Below are positions 16,817-26,223 of a stretch of DNA of 64,000 bases, in pieces. Both the position numbers and the translations under genes were made by a program. The notes under the pieces are model-generated. The model worked only from the letters and a program-made list of their open reading frames with translations. It made no database searches and was not told where the DNA came from. The DNA is from Fischerella thermalis PCC 7521 (lineage in GTDB: Bacteria > Cyanobacteriota > Cyanobacteriia > Cyanobacteriales > Nostocaceae): contig NZ_AJLL01000005.1 of the NCBI RefSeq assembly GCF_000317225.1, forward strand, positions 62,001 to 126,000, given 5' to 3'. Numbering within the stretch: the first letter of the stretch is position 1; every line of letters starts with the position of its first letter.

Positions 16817-18376
16817 ATGAATAATTCCAACGCTTCCCATTCTCACTCTAATGGTCATGGAAACAACGGTAAAACCGCTGTTTCGACTCAGGGCGGTACA
16901 TCCTTAGCAACTCCTTCCCTTGATGTATCACCGACACTCAAACGGTTTGATCAGCCTGTGGTGTTACGACAGTCGTCGATTTTGCCCAGGGCGGTAGTTT
17001 GGACTTTGATCAGCATGACTACCGCTGGGGTAATCTGGGCTTCTGTGGCACAATTTGAAGAGGCGATTCCCGCTCAAGGTAAACTCGAACCAGAAGGATC
17101 TGTTACGGAAGTGCAAGCACCTGTTGCGGGTGTAGCCAAAAGGATTTTGGTCAAAGATGGGCAACAAGTCAAACAAGGTGACTTATTGCTGGCTCTTGAT
17201 CCAACGGTTGATAATGCTGAACAAACATCACTGCGAAAAATTCGCGCCGCTTTGATGGCAGAAAATCAGTATTACCAAATGCAAATGGGTGGTAAAACTT
17301 CCCCAAATACGCAACTGCTGACATCGTTACCTCCTCAACGAGTTTTTTTGACACAACATAGGGCAGAATTGGTTGCCGAAAATCAACTGTATCGCCTGCA
17401 ATTACAAGGTGCTGAAACTGGTGCAGGATTAACCCCAGAACAACTCCAACGGTTGCAGTCTGCCCAATCAGAGGTGCGATCGCGCATTAGTGCTGCTAAG
17501 TTAGAAGTTGATCAATTGCAAAAGCAGTTGAAACAAACTCAAGTCCAGTTGGTTAGTGCCAAAGAATTACTGGCTGTCGAAAAAACTATTCTCACAGATT
17601 TGACTGTGTTGGCCAATGAGGGAGGAATTGCTAGGAATCAGTATTACAAGCAGCAGCAGCAATTCCTGAGTCGACAAGCAGAGGTAGATCGACTTTTAGA
17701 AGAAGAAAAACGACTCCAGTATGCAATTACACAAGCACAAGAAAAGGTAGAAAATGCGATCGCCCTGAATAAAAATGAGTTACTAACTAAAATTGCTGAC
17801 AATCAAAAACGGATTGCAGAAATTGATAGTCAATTAACTAAAGCAATTGTTGACAATGAGCAGCAAATTGCCCAAATTGATAGTCAAATCAGCAAAACCC
17901 AGCAAAACCTACGTTACCAAGAACTCAAAGCTCCTGTTTCGGGTACAGTGTTCGACTTACAAGCCCGTAATCCTGGCTATGTAACTAACTCTTCAGCGCC
18001 AATTCTCAAAATAGTTCCCAATCAATCCCTGGTTGCCAAAGTCTTTATTACTAACCGCGATATCGGCTTTGTCAAAGAAGGCATGAATGTTGATGTGAGA
18101 ATTGATTCCTTTCCTTACAGTGAATTTGGGGATATCAAAGGTAAACTAGTCTGGGTTGGTTCCGACGCCCTACCCCCTGATAATATTTATCCCTTCTACA
18201 GATTTCCCGCCAAAGTCGTTCTTGAACGTCAACATTTAATGATTAACGATCGCAAAGTTAATCTGCAATCAGGGATGTCGGTAAGTACCAATATCAAACT
18301 TCGCAAACGCAACGTTGCTAGTATTTTTACTGACCTGTTTACCAAGAAGATGGAAAGTTTGAAGTTTGTTAGGTAA
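16817..18376 (+). CDS. HlyD-family membrane fusion protein of the type I secretion system
   Basis: 519 residues. A His/Asn/Ser-rich cytoplasmic tail (first 35 residues) is followed by one membrane helix (about 57-78, AVVWTLISMTTAGVIW). Then come the first lipoyl half (VQAPVAGVAKRILVKDGQQV), a long coiled coil (about 140-365), the second lipoyl half (LKAPVSGTVFDLQARNPGYV) and a beta-barrel domain. This is the adaptor that links the inner-membrane ABC exporter to a TolC-like outer-membrane channel. It follows the exporter by 107 bases in the same direction, so the two are probably cotranscribed. No TolC gene is in the window. Confidence 0.88.
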   Translation: MNNSNASHSHSNGHGNNGKTAVSTQGGTSLATPSLDVSPTLKRFDQPVVLRQSSILPRAVVWTLISMTTAGVIWASVAQFEEAIPAQGKLEPEGSVTEVQAPVAGVAKRILVKDGQQVKQGDLLLALDPTVDNAEQTSLRKIRAALMAENQYYQMQMGGKTSPNTQLLTSLPPQRVFLTQHRAELVAENQLYRLQLQGAETGAGLTPEQLQRLQSAQSEVRSRISAAKLEVDQLQKQLKQTQVQLVSAKELLAVEKTILTDLTVLANEGGIARNQYYKQQQQFLSRQAEVDRLLEEEKRLQYAITQAQEKVENAIALNKNELLTKIADNQKRIAEIDSQLTKAIVDNEQQIAQIDSQISKTQQNLRYQELKAPVSGTVFDLQARNPGYVTNSSAPILKIVPNQSLVAKVFITNRDIGFVKEGMNVDVRIDSFPYSEFGDIKGKLVWVGSDALPPDNIYPFYRFPAKVVLERQHLMINDRKVNLQSGMSVSTNIKLRKRNVASIFTDLFTKKMESLKFVR

Positions 18377-18520
18377 TAGGATTTTGGATTGTAAAATTCG
18401 GGTCAAGTTGAGATGGTTTAAGGGACGTTCATCAGATAGGATTATGGGAGACTGTATTCATAAATCTCCCCATCATCAAGTTTTTCCCTTGACTCAAACT
18501 CTTGCATTTGAATTTTGACT

Positions 18521-18572
18521 TGTTACCCCACCAACAAACAACAATCAACCAACAACTAACCACTAACCACCA
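18521..18572. repeat. ACCAACAAACAACAA-type repeat
   Basis: Reverse complement of the TTGTTGGTTAGT-type intergenic repeat, placed between the convergent ends of the HlyD and ftsH genes and running into the last ftsH codons. Confidence 0.55.
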
Positions 18573-20472
18573 ATTGTTGTTTTTCAGGTAACTGAGTATA
18601 CTCAGCAACAATTTTGCGGAATTGCTCTCCTTCTATAGTCTCTTGTTCTACCAACAAGTCTACTAGACGGTCTACTAGCGCTCGGTTTTCACGGATAATT
18701 TTGCGGGCTTGTTGGTAACAAGAAATAGCCATCTCCCGCACTTGTCTATCAATCTTGGTAGCCATCTCTTCTGAATATTCGTTGCGGTTGACCCAATCTC
18801 TACCCAAGAAGACATCACTATTTTGAGTTTCCAAAGCCACTAGTCCCAGGTCAGACATCCCATACATAGTCACCATCTTTCGAGCTAGATTAGTAACCAT
18901 TTTTAAATCGTTACTCGCACCACCTGTAACTTCAGACTCTCCAAATACTTCTGCTTCTGCGGCTTTGCCTCCCAGTGTCATAGTAATGTTGTCTTGTATC
19001 CAAGCACGAGTGTAAAGACCGCTATCTATCATCTCTTCATTGAGAATTTGCTGAGAGAAACCACCTACTCCACCAGAACGGGGAATAATTGTGACTTTAT
19101 TTAAGGGGTCGGCGTGGGGCAAAAGTGTAGCCAACAAAGCATGTCCCACCTCGTGGTAGGCAATTAATCGCTTTTTGTTGCTATCTAACAATGGGTTAAG
19201 AGTTAACCCAATTGTCAGCCTATCAATAGCATCATCAATTTCTATCTGTGTAATAGAATCTTTGCGTCTACGTGCTGTCAAAATTGCTGCTTCATTTAGC
19301 AAGTTGGCTAAATCTGCCCCTGTAAAACCAGGAGTGCGGCGTGCAACCACTTCTAAGGAAACTGCTGGATCAACCTTTTTATTACGAGCGTGGACTTTTA
19401 AAATTTCCAACCGCCCTTTCCTATCTGGCGCATCAACAATTACCTGGCGGTCAAATCTTCCGGGTCTGAGTAATGCTGCATCCAAAACATCTGGGCGGTT
19501 AGTAGCAGCAATAATAATAATACCAGTATTACCTTCAAAACCATCCATCTCTGTCAATAGTTGGTTGAGGGTTTGTTCTCGTTCGTCGTTACCACCACCG
19601 ATACCAGCACCTCTTTGTCTACCAACGGCATCAATTTCATCGATAAATATCAAACAAGGGGCGTTATCTTTGGCTTTTTTGAATAAGTCACGGACGCGAG
19701 ACGCACCCACACCAACAAACATTTCCACAAATTCTGAACCGGAAATGCTAAAGAAGGGAACGGCTGCTTCACCAGCAATGGCTTTTGCTAATAAAGTTTT
19801 ACCAGTACCTGGAGGACCTACTAACAGCACTCCTTTGGGAATACGTGCGCCAACAGCAGTAAATTTTTCTGGCTGTTTGAGGAAGGTAACAACTTCTTGC
19901 AGTTCTTCTTTGGCTTCTTCAATACCAGCGACATCATCGAATTTGATACCAGTTTTGGCTTCCATTTGAAAGCGGGCTCTGGATTTACCAAAATTCATGG
20001 CTTGGCTTGAAGCATTTGTAGAGCGGCGTAGGAACAATAACATCAAAGCAACCAGTGGCAAAATCCACATGAGGTTGAGCAAAAGACCAACAGCAGCTCT
20101 ACTGTTAGCAGAGGAAACCTCATCAAACTCAACTCTTTTTGCTTTAAGTAGGGCAATCAACTCTGGGTTTTGATCCAAAAGCTTTACACGCAGAGGTTGA
20201 GTATTCTCTGTCCCCTTTAAATACACATCTGCTACCTTTTCGGTTTCATCCAAGTCTACCCTGGCGACTTCTCCATTTTCAATTTTTTGGAGCAGTCTAC
20301 CATAGGTAAGAGTGTTGTTGTCCTGCTGCTGTTCTGTTTTTTGTGCCAAAGCAGGAGGAGTTCCCTCCACAAATCCTGGTAACATGATTAGACCAGCTAC
20401 CAACGCCCCTGCTAAAGCTGCACGTTTTGTCGGTCGCTGTTTTTTGGACACCTTTTTCTCAAAACTTCTCAT
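18556..20472 (-). CDS. ftsH: ATP-dependent zinc metalloprotease FtsH
   Basis: 638 residues, normal length. A basic N-terminus and hydrophobic helix ending at PPALAQ resemble a cleavable or thylakoid-targeting signal. A second helix is [15 protein letters not shown]. The AAA module has Walker A GPPGTGKT, Walker [10 protein letters not shown] and second region of homology [20 protein letters not shown]. The protease domain has zinc motif HEVGH near residue 437. In cyanobacteria such membrane proteases degrade damaged photosystem II D1 and other membrane proteins, often as hetero-hexamers of paralogues. Which paralogue this is cannot be told here. It is a single gene. Confidence 0.95.
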   Translation of the reverse strand: MRSFEKKVSKKQRPTKRAALAGALVAGLIMLPGFVEGTPPALAQKTEQQQDNNTLTYGRLLQKIENGEVARVDLDETEKVADVYLKGTENTQPLRVKLLDQNPELIALLKAKRVEFDEVSSANSRAAVGLLLNLMWILPLVALMLLFLRRSTNASSQAMNFGKSRARFQMEAKTGIKFDDVAGIEEAKEELQEVVTFLKQPEKFTAVGARIPKGVLLVGPPGTGKTLLAKAIAGEAAVPFFSISGSEFVEMFVGVGASRVRDLFKKAKDNAPCLIFIDEIDAVGRQRGAGIGGGNDEREQTLNQLLTEMDGFEGNTGIIIIAATNRPDVLDAALLRPGRFDRQVIVDAPDRKGRLEILKVHARNKKVDPAVSLEVVARRTPGFTGADLANLLNEAAILTARRRKDSITQIEIDDAIDRLTIGLTLNPLLDSNKKRLIAYHEVGHALLATLLPHADPLNKVTIIPRSGGVGGFSQQILNEEMIDSGLYTRAWIQDNITMTLGGKAAEAEVFGESEVTGGASNDLKMVTNLARKMVTMYGMSDLGLVALETQNSDVFLGRDWVNRNEYSEEMATKIDRQVREMAISCYQQARKIIRENRALVDRLVDLLVEQETIEGEQFRKIVAEYTQLPEKQQLVVSG

Positions 20473-21077
20473 AAGAATTACCCTTAATCCGCTGCCACGA
20501 GCTGAGCGCTGGTTTTGTATGGCTTTATTTTTAGAAAGAGTAGAAATAACCTTTTCTCACTCTAGTGTAGCTCTGACAAAAACTCATTCCCAAGTTTTTC
20601 TACTCATACTTGTAAACGTGAAATACTAACCACTAGTTCCAGGGTAAGCATCACCCATAATTTTTGCAGAATCTTGATTTTACTTTGCTCAAGGGCAATT
20701 AACTTACAATTTAAAGCTTTTTCCAACTAGAGTCAGACATAAGAGTAAATTTTTTGACAAAAAACTAGCCTCGTAAGAAATTATTAACTCTTTAATCATA
20801 AAAATATTGCTTGAACCAAAATTTGACAAGCCGAATTATATATAGTTAAGATATAATTCATAGTCATAATGATTCCGTTTTTCAAGATACATCTCCAGGT
20901 AGTTTGCTAACCTCAGAAGGGGTGTAGGAGTGGGCGAGCCAGTGCGGTCTTGTTGGTTTCCAACAAAGAGCAACTGGCGTGGAGTGTGGGGAGTAGCGAA
21001 CAACTAACAACAAATTCTGATGTATGCAGTTCATGATTATTGCTTATTGAAGTTAATTCGTCGCTGGATGATTAATT
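20473..21077. other. Gap between divergent ftsH and FMN reductase genes
   Basis: About 600 AT-rich bases holding both promoters and the nested hairpin element at 20938-20978. No gene is credible: a plus-strand frame at 20312-20629 overlaps ftsH and its composition is not convincing. Confidence 0.4.
20938..20978. repeat. Nested palindromic repeat element
   Basis: The outer arms GCCAGT/ACTGGC (20938-20943, 20973-20978) enclose inner arms TTGTTGG/CCAACAA (20950-20956, 20960-20966) around a TTT loop. It resembles the dispersed palindromic elements of Nostoc genomes. Confidence 0.6.
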
Positions 21078-21623
21078 ATGGTAAAAATAGTTGGCATTGG
21101 TGGCAGTTTAAGGGCAGACTCCTACAGTCAAATCGCCTTACGTTTAGCAGCCCAACGGGTAGAAGCTTTAGATGCAGAAGTGGAAATACTGGATTTACGG
21201 GAAATGCAGTTGCCGTTTTGTAACGGGGAACAGGAGTATCCAGATTATCCAGATGTGCAAAAGTTGCAAAATGCCGTGAGTCGTGCTGATGGGCTAATTT
21301 TGGCGACACCGGAATATCACGGTAGTATCAGTGGTGTTTTAAAAAATGCTTTAGATTTGATGAGTTTTGAGCATTTGTCTGGTAAAGTCACAGGATTAAT
21401 TAGTGTGTTGGGGGGACAACCTAATAGCAACGCCTTGAATGATTTGAGAATCATTATGCGCTGGGTACACGGTTGGGTGATTCCCGAACAAATTGCTATT
21501 GGACAAGCGTGGAAAGCTTTCAGCCCTGAAGGTAAATTATTGGATGAAAAGCTTGCCCAAAGATTTGATCAGTTTGCTCAGAGCTTGGTGGATAATACCC
21601 GCAAGCTACGAGAAGTCTCTTAG
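21078..21623 (+). CDS. NADPH-dependent FMN reductase family flavoprotein
   Basis: 181 residues with a flavodoxin-like fold: GIGGSLRADSYSQIALRLAA is the phosphate-binding GSLR.xS loop, and ATPEYHGSISGVLKNALDLM is the conserved PEYHGS segment contacting the flavin. The size and motifs match NAD(P)H-dependent FMN reductases and related quinone or chromate reductases. The true substrate is unknown. Single gene. Confidence 0.85.
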   Translation: MVKIVGIGGSLRADSYSQIALRLAAQRVEALDAEVEILDLREMQLPFCNGEQEYPDYPDVQKLQNAVSRADGLILATPEYHGSISGVLKNALDLMSFEHLSGKVTGLISVLGGQPNSNALNDLRIIMRWVHGWVIPEQIAIGQAWKAFSPEGKLLDEKLAQRFDQFAQSLVDNTRKLREVS

Positions 21624-21638
21624 TAAGAATCCACTTAA

Positions 21639-21770
21639 GTTGGGTTGAGAAACCCAACCTAACGAACTTGATATTAGTTATTGCTCTTCTTTGTGTCTTT
21701 GTGTCTTTGTGGTGAATAAAATTATTTTTGAAACACTAAGACACTAAGACACCAAGAAAATTTTATTTGG
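21639..21770. repeat. Palindrome and TTTGTGTC/AAGACAC repeat cluster between convergent genes
   Basis: GTTGGGTT and AACCCAAC (21639-21646, 21651-21658) form a hairpin with a 4-base loop right after the FMN reductase gene. CTTTGTGTCTTTGTG (near 21690-21712) is roughly complementary to CACTAAGACACTAAGACACC (near 21733-21752) and can form a larger stem. These probably serve as transcription stops for both convergent genes. Confidence 0.5.
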
Positions 21771-21825
21771 GAGGCTATGCCTTTTTTCAAGTTAGAGGAA
21801 TCAAAGTCCTCACTACGAAGGTTTC

Positions 21826-23280
21826 TCATTGACAACGTTGCAATTGTGCTAATGACACAACTATTTCATCTATTGCTTTACGTACAATGCTGGCGGGTTG
21901 ATCGGTTTGATTGACGATAATACTAAAAACCAAAGGCCGATATTTTGGTGGATTTATGTAGCCGGAAAGGGAAATTGCACCAGTTAGAGTTCCTGTTTTT
22001 GCCTGGACAATTTTTGCTGCTGGTGTATTCTGAAAGCGGTTTTTTAAAGTGCCATTCACGCCTGCGACAGGTAGGGAAGCACGAAAAATAGATGCTTGCG
22101 GTGAATTGGCCATTGCTTGCAAGGTTTGTACTAATGCTTCTGGACTAATTAAGTTTTTGCGAGACAAGCCGGAACCATCTACTAGTGCATAACCAGTAGA
22201 ATTGACTCCCATCTGAGTTAAAGTTGTTTTCAAAACTTCCAACGCTGTATCTGCTGTAGCTTGATTGGGAAGTGGGGTTTTTTTGATGGCTAATGCTCTT
22301 AATATTGCTTCAGCATAAAGATTATTACTATTCTGGTTTATTTCTATTAACAATTTAGATAAAGGTGGGGAAAGTACTGCTGCTACTTCCTGTTGATTAT
22401 TTGCATAAATTCCTATTGATGTCCGTCCTAAGGTGATGTTTTCGGCTGCTAAAGCACTACGAAAGCGTCGCAAAAAGTAATAGTTGGGGTCAACTACTGG
22501 TAAAGTCACTAGATAAGGTTGAGAATTTGCGGCGAGTTGTCCTTGAATTCGCAACACATTTCCTGATAGTTCGCGGGTGACTTTGATGGAGTTTGGTTGA
22601 TTTTGTGCAACTGTCACGGATTGATTAATTACCCGCCACTGTTTGGCTTCGTCAGCATCTGTCCAGGAGATGAGTGCAGGTTTGCCTAAGGTTTGTGGTA
22701 ACAGATTGAAGCTAAAAGTGTTTTGATTGAGAATTACGCTGCCAACTGGTGCGCCATAATCTGAGTATATGTCTTCCCATTGCCAGCTGGAAGGAACAAG
22801 ATCGCCCCGAATGTAGCGATCGTCTACTACTAGCTGCTGAATTTGGGTAATACTTTTTTGTTTTAATTGTTTTGCTAGTATTCTTAATTGGGCGTCAGTG
22901 AGACTAGGATCTCCTCTACCCACAATATATAAGAAATTATTGCTACCTCTATATATGGATGTGCGAAAGCGATAATTTTCACCCAGTTGTTGCAATGCTG
23001 CTGCCGTGGTCAGGAGTTTGGTGTTGGAAGCAGGGGTAAAATATTTGTGGGCATCTTGACTGTAGAGTGTTTGGTTGGAGCCAAGATTTTGAACCAAAAT
23101 TCCCCAGCGTGCTCGACTAAAGAGGGGACGATTAGTGACAGCATCGATAGTGGTTTTTAGCTGGGTTGGGCAAATTGGTGCTGTTGGTGTGGGTGTTTGT
23201 GCTTTTGCTAGTTGCTGGTTGATATTCAGATGGATACTAAAAAATAATAGTAGAAAGATACAGGAGGATTTTTGAGGCAT
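21826..23280 (-). CDS. dacB: D-Ala-D-Ala carboxypeptidase/endopeptidase (PBP4, peptidase S13)
   Basis: 484 residues with a signal peptide ending near AKAQ (about residue 28), so periplasmic. All three penicillin-binding motifs are present: SxxK as S85-N-T-K88 in FTPASNTKLLTT, SxN in NQNSNNLYAEA and KTG in VQAKTGTLTGA. The large insertion between SxxK and SxN is characteristic of the S13 family. It trims or cleaves peptidoglycan cross-links. Single gene. Confidence 0.9.
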   Translation of the reverse strand: MPQKSSCIFLLLFFSIHLNINQQLAKAQTPTPTAPICPTQLKTTIDAVTNRPLFSRARWGILVQNLGSNQTLYSQDAHKYFTPASNTKLLTTAAALQQLGENYRFRTSIYRGSNNFLYIVGRGDPSLTDAQLRILAKQLKQKSITQIQQLVVDDRYIRGDLVPSSWQWEDIYSDYGAPVGSVILNQNTFSFNLLPQTLGKPALISWTDADEAKQWRVINQSVTVAQNQPNSIKVTRELSGNVLRIQGQLAANSQPYLVTLPVVDPNYYFLRRFRSALAAENITLGRTSIGIYANNQQEVAAVLSPPLSKLLIEINQNSNNLYAEAILRALAIKKTPLPNQATADTALEVLKTTLTQMGVNSTGYALVDGSGLSRKNLISPEALVQTLQAMANSPQASIFRASLPVAGVNGTLKNRFQNTPAAKIVQAKTGTLTGAISLSGYINPPKYRPLVFSIIVNQTDQPASIVRKAIDEIVVSLAQLQRCQ

Positions 23281-23574
23281 TAGTCTGAATTTGTGTAATT
23301 CTGATTTCTCAGAAAAACTATAGCGGTTTCAGTTGGGTGTGGGATAAAAACGAACACAGATGAATATAGATAAAGCTTTTCTTGTGTTAGCCAAGAGTCT
23401 TTGTTAAGAAAAAGTTTAGGATTTATGCAAAAAACTCTCACTCTTATTTCTCTGTGGTTCGTTTTTCCGGTAAGTATTAAATAAAACAATAGAGAGACAC
23501 CTTTTACCTTTACACCTTAACCGAGGCATATTAGGAGAAGTGCTATATCTGTTGATGCAAAAGTCTGTTTAGCA

Positions 23575-24306
23575 ATGCCACAACTACAACGAATCACGAT
23601 CGCATTTTCTCAATTCCACGATGAACACATTACTCTGACTACTGAACAACAGCATTATCTTTGTCGGGTGTTGCGTCTTCAGTCGGGCGATCGCTTTATC
23701 GCTATGGACGGGATGGGTAAATGGTGGTTGGCAAAGCTATTAGGTACGGAAGCCCAAGTTTTACAATTAATTTCCGTAGAAACCGAGTTACCTATAGCTG
23801 TAACCCTAATTGTAGCTTTGCCAAAAGGAAGTGGATTTGATGAAGTTGTCCGGTATTGTACTGAATTAGGTGTAACTTGTTTTGCTCCGGTGGTAAGCGA
23901 TCGCACTTTGCTCAATCCCAGTCCCCAAAAATTAGAACGCTGGCGGCGGATTGCGAAGGAAGCAGCGGAACAATCAGAACGGACTACGGTACCGACGATT
24001 CTCGAGCCACTATCTTTTAGTAATAGTTTGTCGTTAGTAGCTAATAAGAAATATATTTGCGAGGCGCGTGGTGATTATCCGCATTTGCTCAGCTGCTTGC
24101 AAAAGAGAGAAGATGGAGAGAGTAATCTTAATGACGAGAAAACAATTGTAGTTGCCACTGGTCCGGAAGGAGGATGGACGGAAACAGAAATTGAAGATGC
24201 AATTCAGGCTGGATTCCGTCCTGTTTCTTTAGGAAGGCGGATTCTGAGGGCTGTGACAGCGCCAATTGTAGCTTTATCTTTGGTTGCAGCTGCTCATGAG
24301 ATATAA
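23575..24306 (+). CDS. rsmE: 16S rRNA m3U1498 methyltransferase RsmE
   Basis: 243 residues. The N-terminal PUA-like domain (HYLCRVLRLQSGDRFIAMDG) is followed by a SPOUT methyltransferase domain with TELGVTCFAPVVSDRT, the SAM-binding knot ATGPEGGWTETEIEDA and SLGRRILRAVTAPIVAL. These are diagnostic of RsmE, which methylates U1498 of 16S rRNA. The TPR protein gene starts 3 bases after its stop, so the two are probably cotranscribed. Confidence 0.92.
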   Translation: MPQLQRITIAFSQFHDEHITLTTEQQHYLCRVLRLQSGDRFIAMDGMGKWWLAKLLGTEAQVLQLISVETELPIAVTLIVALPKGSGFDEVVRYCTELGVTCFAPVVSDRTLLNPSPQKLERWRRIAKEAAEQSERTTVPTILEPLSFSNSLSLVANKKYICEARGDYPHLLSCLQKREDGESNLNDEKTIVVATGPEGGWTETEIEDAIQAGFRPVSLGRRILRAVTAPIVALSLVAAAHEI

Positions 24307-24309
24307 AGG

Positions 24310-25413
24310 ATGTATAAATTAGAAGTTGAAAATTTATACATGATTGAGCAAATTGCTGTTGCTTTTCAGGAAAAAGACTATAAAAAAGCCGCAAAGTTAC
24401 TTAAACAATTATCGAAAAAATCACCAAAAGATCCTTGGGTGCAATTTTATATCGGACGTTTGTATGAAGTATCTGGAAAACTGCAAGAAGCTGAAAAAGT
24501 TTATCGACGACTGCTGCAAGATATAACTAATGCTAAGATTGTCACCCAAGCCAGACAAGGATTGCAACGACTGTCGGAAATTGAGCAGGAAGAAAGAATC
24601 CGCGCGATCGCTCAAGCAACGGTTCATCCTGATGATGCTCAACCAGGTGTATTGATTTTAGAACCGGTCAGTAATGAACTGAAAACCCAAGCAGCACCAA
24701 AATTTGCTCAGATAATGCAACTAGACTCCTACAGCGCCCGCTTACTCTTACCTAGTCGTGGCTGGCGTTTATATCGTAGTGGTGCAATCGGAGAACTTAA
24801 ATTCTATGGTGAACAGTTAAAGAATGCAGGTATTCCTTGTTTTTGGGCAAAATTAACTGACATCGCCAAAATTCAAGTTTTTCATGTCGAGTATTTTACG
24901 GAATCAACGCCTACAGCTACCGTTATTTGTCGCAATCAAGCTCATCAACTTGGTTCTCTCAGCTTTGACTGGCAAGAAGTCAAAGGACGGGTACAGGGAA
25001 TCTTACCAATTTTTGAAGAAGTTGTAGATGTTAATGCTCGCCGCCAATTAGAACGGAAAACTCAAACCCAAGATTATTTTCAATTTTACGATTTACATTT
25101 ACCAAAAAGACGTTGTATATTGCGACTTTATGATCATGGTTACAAATTTCAGCAAGGAATAAAAATTACTTCCCAATCCAGCCAAAATACTATTAGAATT
25201 AATTGGAATAATTTAGTTGGCTTTCTGGATCAAAAATTATTTCAAATTAAAATTTGGTCAGACTTCACACCATTTGCAGAAACAGTACTAGATCAAACAG
25301 AACTGCTGAATCATATTCAATCTCACATACATCTATTTCGCCAAGAAAAAACTAATTGGGACTCAGCTTTTCAGTTATATAGTGGATTAGCTTTTCTTTG
25401 TGCAAAAGCATAA
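24310..25413 (+). CDS. TPR-repeat protein linked to rsmE
   Basis: 367 residues from ATG 24310; an in-frame ATG at 24340 could also serve. Residues about 12-75 form two TPR-like helix pairs (AVAFQEKDYKKAAKLLKQL, VQFYIGRLYEVSGKLQEAEK). The rest is a conserved but unassigned region with GWRLYRSGAIGELKFYGEQL and LPKRRCILRLYDHGYKF, no signal peptide and no membrane helix. The role is unknown; the tight spacing to rsmE suggests only shared transcription. Confidence 0.7.
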   Translation: MYKLEVENLYMIEQIAVAFQEKDYKKAAKLLKQLSKKSPKDPWVQFYIGRLYEVSGKLQEAEKVYRRLLQDITNAKIVTQARQGLQRLSEIEQEERIRAIAQATVHPDDAQPGVLILEPVSNELKTQAAPKFAQIMQLDSYSARLLLPSRGWRLYRSGAIGELKFYGEQLKNAGIPCFWAKLTDIAKIQVFHVEYFTESTPTATVICRNQAHQLGSLSFDWQEVKGRVQGILPIFEEVVDVNARRQLERKTQTQDYFQFYDLHLPKRRCILRLYDHGYKFQQGIKITSQSSQNTIRINWNNLVGFLDQKLFQIKIWSDFTPFAETVLDQTELLNHIQSHIHLFRQEKTNWDSAFQLYSGLAFLCAKA

Positions 25414-25422
25414 ACATCAAAA

Positions 25423-25449
25423 AATAGTAGGTGAAAAACACCTACTATT
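25423..25449. terminator. Hairpin terminator after the TPR gene
   Basis: AATAGTAGGTG (25423-25433), a 5-base A loop and CACCTACTATT (25439-25449) form a perfect 11-bp stem 10 bases after the stop codon. The T-rich side is better on the minus strand, so it may also stop reading from the convergent gene. Confidence 0.65.
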
Positions 25450-25531
25450 CTTAAGATCTCATTTTGCTTTTATTCATTAGGTAAGTGGAAACAAGCGTAA
25501 TGCAAGTTAGGAGAAGTAAATCAACCTGTAA

Positions 25532-25596
25532 GGGCAAAGCATTTGTATGTGTATCTTGACATCAAAACTGAATTGACTAGTACAAATGCTTTGCCC
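25532..25596. repeat. 16-bp inverted repeat (GGGCAAAGCATTTGTA)
   Basis: Perfect 16-base arms at 25532-25547 and 25581-25596 are separated by 33 bases. They lie between convergent gene ends, after the terminator hairpin. The element resembles a miniature inverted-repeat or a dispersed stem-loop more than a simple terminator, because no T run follows. Confidence 0.6.
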
Positions 25597-25629
25597 CTAG
25601 CCAATGACAAATAACAAATGACGACCTAC

Positions 25630-26223
25630 TTATTTTGATTTATTAGCAGGAGTTTTCACCTGACGCGCCATCTCTAGGAAAGAATTCATATTCGCTCCGG
25701 GACGACGACGACCATTTGTACTAGTAGGCATCAAGTACTTGGGTGCGAAGGTTGTTTCTGTTGGCTGCGCCTTAGCTGCAACTGCGGGTGCTTTGTCTTC
25801 TTTAACCTCTATCGTCACGCCTTCAGCTGTTTGTACTAGCTCAACCGTGGATTCAGGCTTAGCTTCTGCTTTAGCTTTTTTCGCTGATTTAATTGAGGTT
25901 TTACGAGAAGGTTTCTTAACATCTTTTGCTCCGTTAGATGTTTCTGGAGCAGCTGCAACTGGTGCTGGTGATTGTTTCGCACCATTAGTTTCAGCAACGG
26001 CTTTATCGGCTTCACTCTCAGTTAGCTCAGTCACTTTATCGGCTGCACTCTTTGCAACAGCGGCAACTTTTTCAGCAGTAGCTTTAGCCGCAGCAACTGG
26101 TGGTGTAGTTTCAGCTTCTTCTTTCAGTTCCAGATAATAACCATTGCCTTTTTTCTTGCCAGGGAGAAGCCCAGTGATGAATTTCATAATTCCAGTAATT
26201 AAATTTTTGATAAAACCGAACAT
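25630..26223 (-). CDS. Conserved cyanobacterial protein, amphipathic N-terminus and Ala/Lys-rich linker
   Basis: 197 residues, function not recognised. An amphipathic helix at the start (FGFIKNLITGIMKFITGLLP) could lie on a membrane surface and is followed by KKKGNGYYLEL. Residues about 35-150 are a low-complexity Ala/Lys/Glu/Thr linker. The C-terminus is compact and patterned: FAPKYLMPTSTNGRRRPGAN then SFLEMARQVK. This short-motif, linker, short-motif layout suggests an adaptor that tethers something to a membrane. The composition differs from its neighbours only because of the linker. Single gene. Confidence 0.6.
   Translation of the reverse strand: MFGFIKNLITGIMKFITGLLPGKKKGNGYYLELKEEAETTPPVAAAKATAEKVAAVAKSAADKVTELTESEADKAVAETNGAKQSPAPVAAAPETSNGAKDVKKPSRKTSIKSAKKAKAEAKPESTVELVQTAEGVTIEVKEDKAPAVAAKAQPTETTFAPKYLMPTSTNGRRRPGANMNSFLEMARQVKTPANKSK

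Noticed and set aside
19175-19969. 264-codon plus-strand frame opposite ftsH
   Set aside because: Antisense to a strongly conserved gene; Ser/Thr/Pro-rich translation with no domain features.
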